From Sclerodactyla briareus (taxonomy: Eukaryota > Echinodermata > Holothuroidea > Dendrochirotida > Sclerodactylidae), in NCBI GenBank assembly GCA_026419785.1, contig JAODTK010005606.1, positions 294,838-358,837 on the forward strand: a stretch of 64,000 nucleotides of DNA, written 5' to 3'. Under the pieces are notes generated by a model that did no database searches, was not told the DNA's origin, and saw only the letters and a list, made by a program, of their open reading frames with translations. Shown piece after piece: positions 58,810 through 64,000 of the stretch (positions are counted from its first letter, which is position 1; each line of letters starts with the position of its first letter). The position numbers and the translations under genes were made by a program.

Positions 58810-60778
58810 CTGCAGGGAAAAAAGTTAGGTGGTTCATGATATTAAGGGACTTAAGGGACTTTTGATTCTTCGTTGTATTACCTGGCTGTTTGTAAATTAT
58901 TTTCTACGATTTTTCACATTATTTTTTTTCTACTAAATGTACCATCTTGAAGATTCATTCAAATAGTGAAGAATGTTATTCATATGGTGGTATCATTTCC
59001 TGGGCTACAATGAAGGAATAAATACAGCGTTCTACAGCAGAATGTGTGCAAATTGAACTGGAGTTTAAACACAGCTGCTCCAAAATTAAACTTATTACAA
59101 CTAGGAGAGTTCACAGTTGCAGCGTAAAGATATGACAATGATAAAGTGTCAAAGGTCAATTGGGTAGACTGAAAATTAGATGCCATATTAGCAATATATG
59201 TGACACATTTCCCCCACCCATACTTCGCAATACCAATTCAATAACAAAGTAAAAGGAGATGTTCGATTTAGCGTTGAAGAATACAGTCAACAGTTTATAG
59301 GAAAGCTGTTATGATGGTGGATCGCTGGGGGAAATTGTAAGTACCCTCCTGCCTTGGACCAGGCAACTGTGAATTGGCGATTACATTTGGGAAATACTAG
59401 GTTTTGCTGAAGGAATGTATATTAGATAATTAGTATGAGTTGCCAAAGGACTATAATCAAATAGCAGTATTTTAACATACTTACATTAATTTCTATGACT
59501 TGATGTAGATAATGACTTACCAGTACCTGCGCTTCAATACCAGGAATTTGAAGAGGAATCGGAACAGAAAAGTGGAACACGGAATAGATCCGTTAGGCTG
59601 GTTCCCTGACTTCCCTTAAATAATTCTACACTCATTGTCTACAGCATGCAGTACGTTTTGTAATAATGATGTATCACAAGGATAGGAGTGATAATCACAA
59701 GGCCTGGGGTCTTAACCATCAATAGGGAACAACTGCCCTCTTAATCAATAACCATAGGTTGGATCTGTGAGGACGGAAGTCTTGCTTAAAATTTGACTAC
59801 TTGTTTTATTGTTACACTGCAGTGTTTGCGACTTGCGCTCTAGGGCAAGCGGGAGAACAGTTGGCAACTTTAATTTTGACTATTAATTTGTTTCCTGCAG
59901 TCAGGGCCATGAATACGCTGACAGTTCAGGGGTGTAGTGGGCATGAAAAGTGGGTTATTAGCTTTAACTTACAAGGTTTGTTTACCTTCTTCTGTTGATG
60001 ACTCATCTATTTTACTAAAGGTCATCAGAAATGTGGCAACAATATCGCTAACAACAAGGCCAAAACAATGAGTTTACAGATTAACGTGTATAAATAAGGG
60101 GAATTAATGCAACGAGAAACATGGTCCAGTTCCAAAGCAAGCCGCTGTGATTTTGTTTCTCTGCGCCCCTTCATTGAGCTCAATAGCTGCTTTTCCACTG
60201 CGCAACACCCATAGTGTTATCCACCTGTGATTCTTTGTCAATAAAATGCCTTTGTAGGAACTTTTTTCGATGGTCCGGATGAATACTAATGATGCCCAGT
60301 ATTTATGCACAAAAAACCATGGAATATGTGACAAAATTTAATTATATCCATGGAGCCCATGGGATGTTCTGGACAGTGAAAGTGAATAAGCTGAAATTCA
60401 TAGGCCTCTAGAGAGTCTAAACACATGATATGTACAGATTGTTATATTATGAAGATTTCTGGTAATTTCTAACAGTTGGGAAAACACTGCTATGGTCACC
60501 GGCTCTGACAGATCCACGCAGGCCAAGACATGACTCATAGCATTCCTGCTGACACCAGTGGAGTAGGGTTCGATGGGTACCATTCTGCAAAGCAAAAAAG
60601 TGGGACATTTTTCGAAGTGCAATGAGTAGGGTGGCCCAACCTATAACTGGATATTTGGCTCAATGTGTTATAATGGCTAGAGACGGAATATTTAATGTGA
60701 AGAGTTTTGGTGACAAGAGCCCTAGCAGCCTAGAGACAATAGGTCATAAATTGTGTCAACACAAAACCACTAGCGATG
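58810..60778. other. Stretch without recognised gene, probably RAB4 intron
   Basis: Expected to be the intron before switch I. A minus-strand frame after the strong acceptor CTTTTTTGCTTTGCAG (ending at about 60586) reads MVPIEPYSTGVSRNAMSH but matches nothing known to me. Confidence 0.4.
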
Positions 60779-61368
60779 AAAGGAAAAACTGCAGGCTTGG
60801 ATCAAACGAGGTTATGTGGAGAATGGAAAACTCTCTCTATAGGTCCAAACCCTTTCAATACGATTTCCTATGTGGAGTTATAGCTCAAATTTTTGGGCCA
60901 ATTAGGCAGAGAAATTAGGGAAACCAATTGCGCAATACCGAGTGTCACAAATGGACAACACGGAAATTATGTTATGTATTCATGTTTATTTGTTAAATAA
61001 ATAAAAATTTAGCACGAAGTTATGTTGTCTGTTCTCTCACCAAAGTAAACCCATAACAACCTACCAACCCATCTACATCAATCCTTCCATAGACTAAATG
61101 CGTTTTGAAGTGAAATGATGTTGAATTTCAATAAGAAAACAAACAGAGGTTGCAAGGTTGGGCAAGTATGACATCATCTATTATTGAATGATGGGAGGCT
61201 TTTTCAATCTTGCACAGTACACATGCTTCACAATACACAAAACTTCAACGGACTATAACTCCGTACGGAAAGTCCTATGAACTTCCCGTTTGGACTGACG
61301 CGGGACGCATTCAGTTTTTGATCCAGCATTATATTAGCACCGTATAAATCATTCTGCCGTTGTCCTTT
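60779..61368. mobile_element. MITE, AAAGGACAAC family, 590 bp copy
   Basis: Starts AAAGGAAAAACTGCAGG and ends CTGCCGTTGTCCTTT, followed by A (TA-like edge). Matches 36211-36790 throughout, including GGACTATAACTCCGTACGG and GTTTGGACTGACGC. Parts of a 100-codon minus-strand frame overlap it, so that frame is not a gene. Confidence 0.7.
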
Positions 61369-64000
61369 AAATTGATACCCTGCCCTTCCAAAATGGTCAT
61401 AACCGAATAAAGGCCGCACAAGCCATTTCAACACTCTGTAATTGAATCCACAGGACTCTTCAGATAGATAACGCTGTTTTCCAAGAAGCATGAGGTCACC
61501 TCCAAGCTTGAAGATAATTTCACAGATCATATGGGATAGAGTCTGAGAGACCTATACTCCTATACTATGGAATGTCCGCATTTTGCATGTCTATGAGAAC
61601 CACGAGGCATAGACAATAAACTTTCCTAGAAGTGGTTCACTGGCAGCCAGAGCAATATTCTTCAGCTTCAAATATTCATGGACAAAATGTAGAAATCATC
61701 ATGAAAAATACCCTTAAATTACCCTCAAATGACTCTGATGTTAAATTTGGCAACATATGCTGTAAGAAGCATGCTCGAGAAACATTAGGATCACTATCCA
61801 AAAATCCAATGCATTTGTAGCAGTCTAGCAGAATAGGCAATTGGAGATTTACACATAATGGACCATTATGCCCCCTTTAAATGACATTTCGACCTTGACC
61901 TTCTTGGGCTACGGAAGGTGTCCCACTTGCCATAAACCCAATAGGCCTACATAACCAGTTTAGTAATCCCTAACAGAATGAGGCCTCCAGGGCAAAAAGG
62001 CAAAAGTTTTACAGATTCCACTGTTTGAACCAAGACCTCAGACGAGATTGAATCAAAAATTTTTTGTGTACAAACGTGTGAGTAGCCCCACCCAGAAACA
62101 TTATGACATGTTTTCAGGACAATGTAATCCTTTGTAGGAGATACATTTAAAAACTCTGCACATGTTGGCCCAGTGTGATCCTCTAATGACCTTGACTTTC
62201 TTAATGTCAAAGATGTCCTGAGTGACCAATGAACATTGTGTCAGATCATTCAAGGACCGAGCGAACACAGGCCAAAAGACGCCCAAATGTTGTCAGGGGA
62301 TGGATGGATGGACGACGACAGATAGATCGAATGCACAGTTGATCACAATGTCAACCAGCATAGCGGTTTGAGCTAAAAATCAGGTTTTAATAGAAATCTC
62401 TGTGAAAATTGAGGTATATGTGAATGCCAAGAACACCATATAAAATTGGTAGATTATACCCACAAATGAGTGCCGGTGGGCAGGTGAATATTGTGATTTT
62501 TCTGGTTGCTCCATGACTGCTTAAAGCAAAGTGCCCCTATTCATGGAAACGCTGTTACGTCAATGCGTGTCTGCACAGTGGTCTAATGTTATTGTCAAAG
62601 AGGGTTTCTTGCTTTCACAGCCGAATTACTCTGTTTTTTAGTTAAGTGTGGCAATTTCTTGGCAGAGGGACAAAATATTGATGAAATTATTTCACGTAGT
62701 GGGCCGACGGAAGAAAATGGTAAATGAACCTATCTGAATTTGATACGTGTGTCAAGAAAAGACTCTCACATTGGCTTTGTATCAGGGTTTTAGCTCTTGT
62801 TTACACCTGGCTAGTGAAGGTCCCGTAGGTGTAATTTGATTAGTGTTCAAACGATGATCGGTATCAGAATCAGAATCAGGCAGATATCCGTATGTAATGG
62901 AATCAGCCACAAGTTAAAGAAAAAATACAAGATTAGGCTAACAAGATTATTCACTACTTGAAAATTCAACAACAGACACCTTTTTCATGTCCTACATTAT
63001 CTATCAATATAGGCTACAGTCTAAGCACCAAATTCAACCTAATTCATGATTCGCCGTTGGTCAGCGCGTGTAGCACTGTGGCTGACGTGATTGTGGCACA
63101 CTGCGGCTTAGCCTAAATTCTATGTTGAATACTCACTTTTTGTACTGCGCGTATTGCAAAATCCACGCACGGCTACAAAATATTGATGAAACTTTAGCTG
63201 CTTATGTGAGCTGGACGGAACTGATACAAAAAGGGTGTGAAAAAGTTTGAAAAAAAAGTAAGTCCATTGGTTTGTCAGATTACACCAGTGATTGTCTGGC
63301 GTGAATATTTGGCTATTGTGGAGACGTCGTTAGTTATTATGCGTATCTCGGATCCATGAATAATTGGGGAGTACAGAAACAGGGCCTCGCCAGAGGGGCG
63401 TCTCACCAGCATTGAGACGGCCAGGACACTGGGGACGGCCGATTTTCTGTGAACGGCCTCGAGACGGCCCACCACGTGCAGTGGCATTAATATGACATGC
63501 CAAGTTGCTTTCTTGACTCCACCAAAAACTGGGTCTTTCGGTCTCGATCCGCGCTCCGCACTGGTGTCCGCGATTGGCAGTCATTTGTGCTATAGTGATT
63601 TCATCGTTCACAAGTGAGACACCCTATTTGAATCCCTGGCTAAGGCCCTGGTACGAAACACAAGAATGTTGCAAAAAATAGGTTTTACAGGTCATCAGCT
63701 TACGTACAACAACAGTTAGAATGAATGCCTGAGGTATGAAAATGTGAGGGAATGTAAGACACCGGATACGGAAATCGGGCAGAATATGAGATTAAAATCG
63801 GAAATCAGTTTATTAATAAAAACGGGATTATAGGCTACCATAATCGTTCAAACACTAATTCCTATGTGAAGTCCCTAGGCGGGGCCTTGCATTTGCGCGT
63901 ATCTCGGATCTGTGCATGAAATGAGTTTTGCACGTTGATGGCTATCTGGGCCCCCACGACAATGCCTAGGCTACGTCAGAATTAGCAGATTCATCTACTG
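61369..64000. other. Stretch without recognised gene
   Basis: A short GGAT run lies at about 62298-62312. 63330-63611 (minus) has a 93-codon frame of no recognised family. No RNA gene or transposon ends seen. May be distal RAB4 intron or intergenic. Confidence 0.45.

Noticed and set aside
1-64000. CRISPR arrays, bacterial operons, rRNA or intact tRNA genes
   Set aside because: None seen on reading both strands; the tandem repeats have long units without spacers of the CRISPR type.

Overview
This is a eukaryotic, almost certainly metazoan, genomic window. It has no bacterial gene density, operons or long ORFs. What it does hold are canonical GT-AG exons of a metazoan RAB4 gene, APE-type LINEs, hAT-type insertions with 8-bp target duplications, MITEs, tRNA-derived SINEs and large tandem repeats. 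A marine invertebrate is my best guess from the repeat style; I cannot name the taxon.

The one securely recognised gene is RAB4, on the minus strand. Four exons lie at 58693-58809, 57649-57712, 57195-57304 and 53693-53790, and a fifth tiny exon is possible at 53929-53960. The P-loop exon (above 58.8 kb) and the C-terminal prenylated exon (below 53.7 kb) were not found. Each exon needs one or more single-base shifts to read as RAB4, although its splice sites are intact. The sequence therefore probably carries uncorrected indel errors, and ORF calling would hide real genes.

Weaker gene evidence: an ATG exon beside a CpG-rich promoter-like block at 11.2-11.9 kb (minus); two neighbouring exon-like stretches at 48.87-49.25 kb (plus), the first encoding a zinc ribbon; an acidic C-terminal exon at 35.14-35.23 kb (plus); and two paralogous exon-like blocks at 31.8-32.2 and 38.0-38.35 kb (minus).

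Layout: 0-11 kb holds no recognised gene and three MITE-like elements. 11-13.5 kb has the promoter-like block, a MITE, a polypurine tract and a four-copy tandem repeat. 16-18.5 kb has G-rich and pyrimidine tracts. 19.6-21.9 kb is a hAT element nested in a palindrome-rich MITE. 22.4-25.4 kb is a decayed LINE. 26.9-29.3 kb is a foldback element with a second hAT inside one arm. 30.5-40.1 kb mixes about 300-bp tandem repeats, the paralogous blocks, a CR1/L2-like LINE broken by a hAT MITE, and another MITE copy. 42.7-45 kb and 55.0-56.9 kb carry the same roughly 580-610 bp satellite. 53.7-58.8 kb is RAB4. 60.8-61.4 kb is a further MITE copy. Several unrelated tandem families are rich in AGGTCA/TGACCT hexamers.
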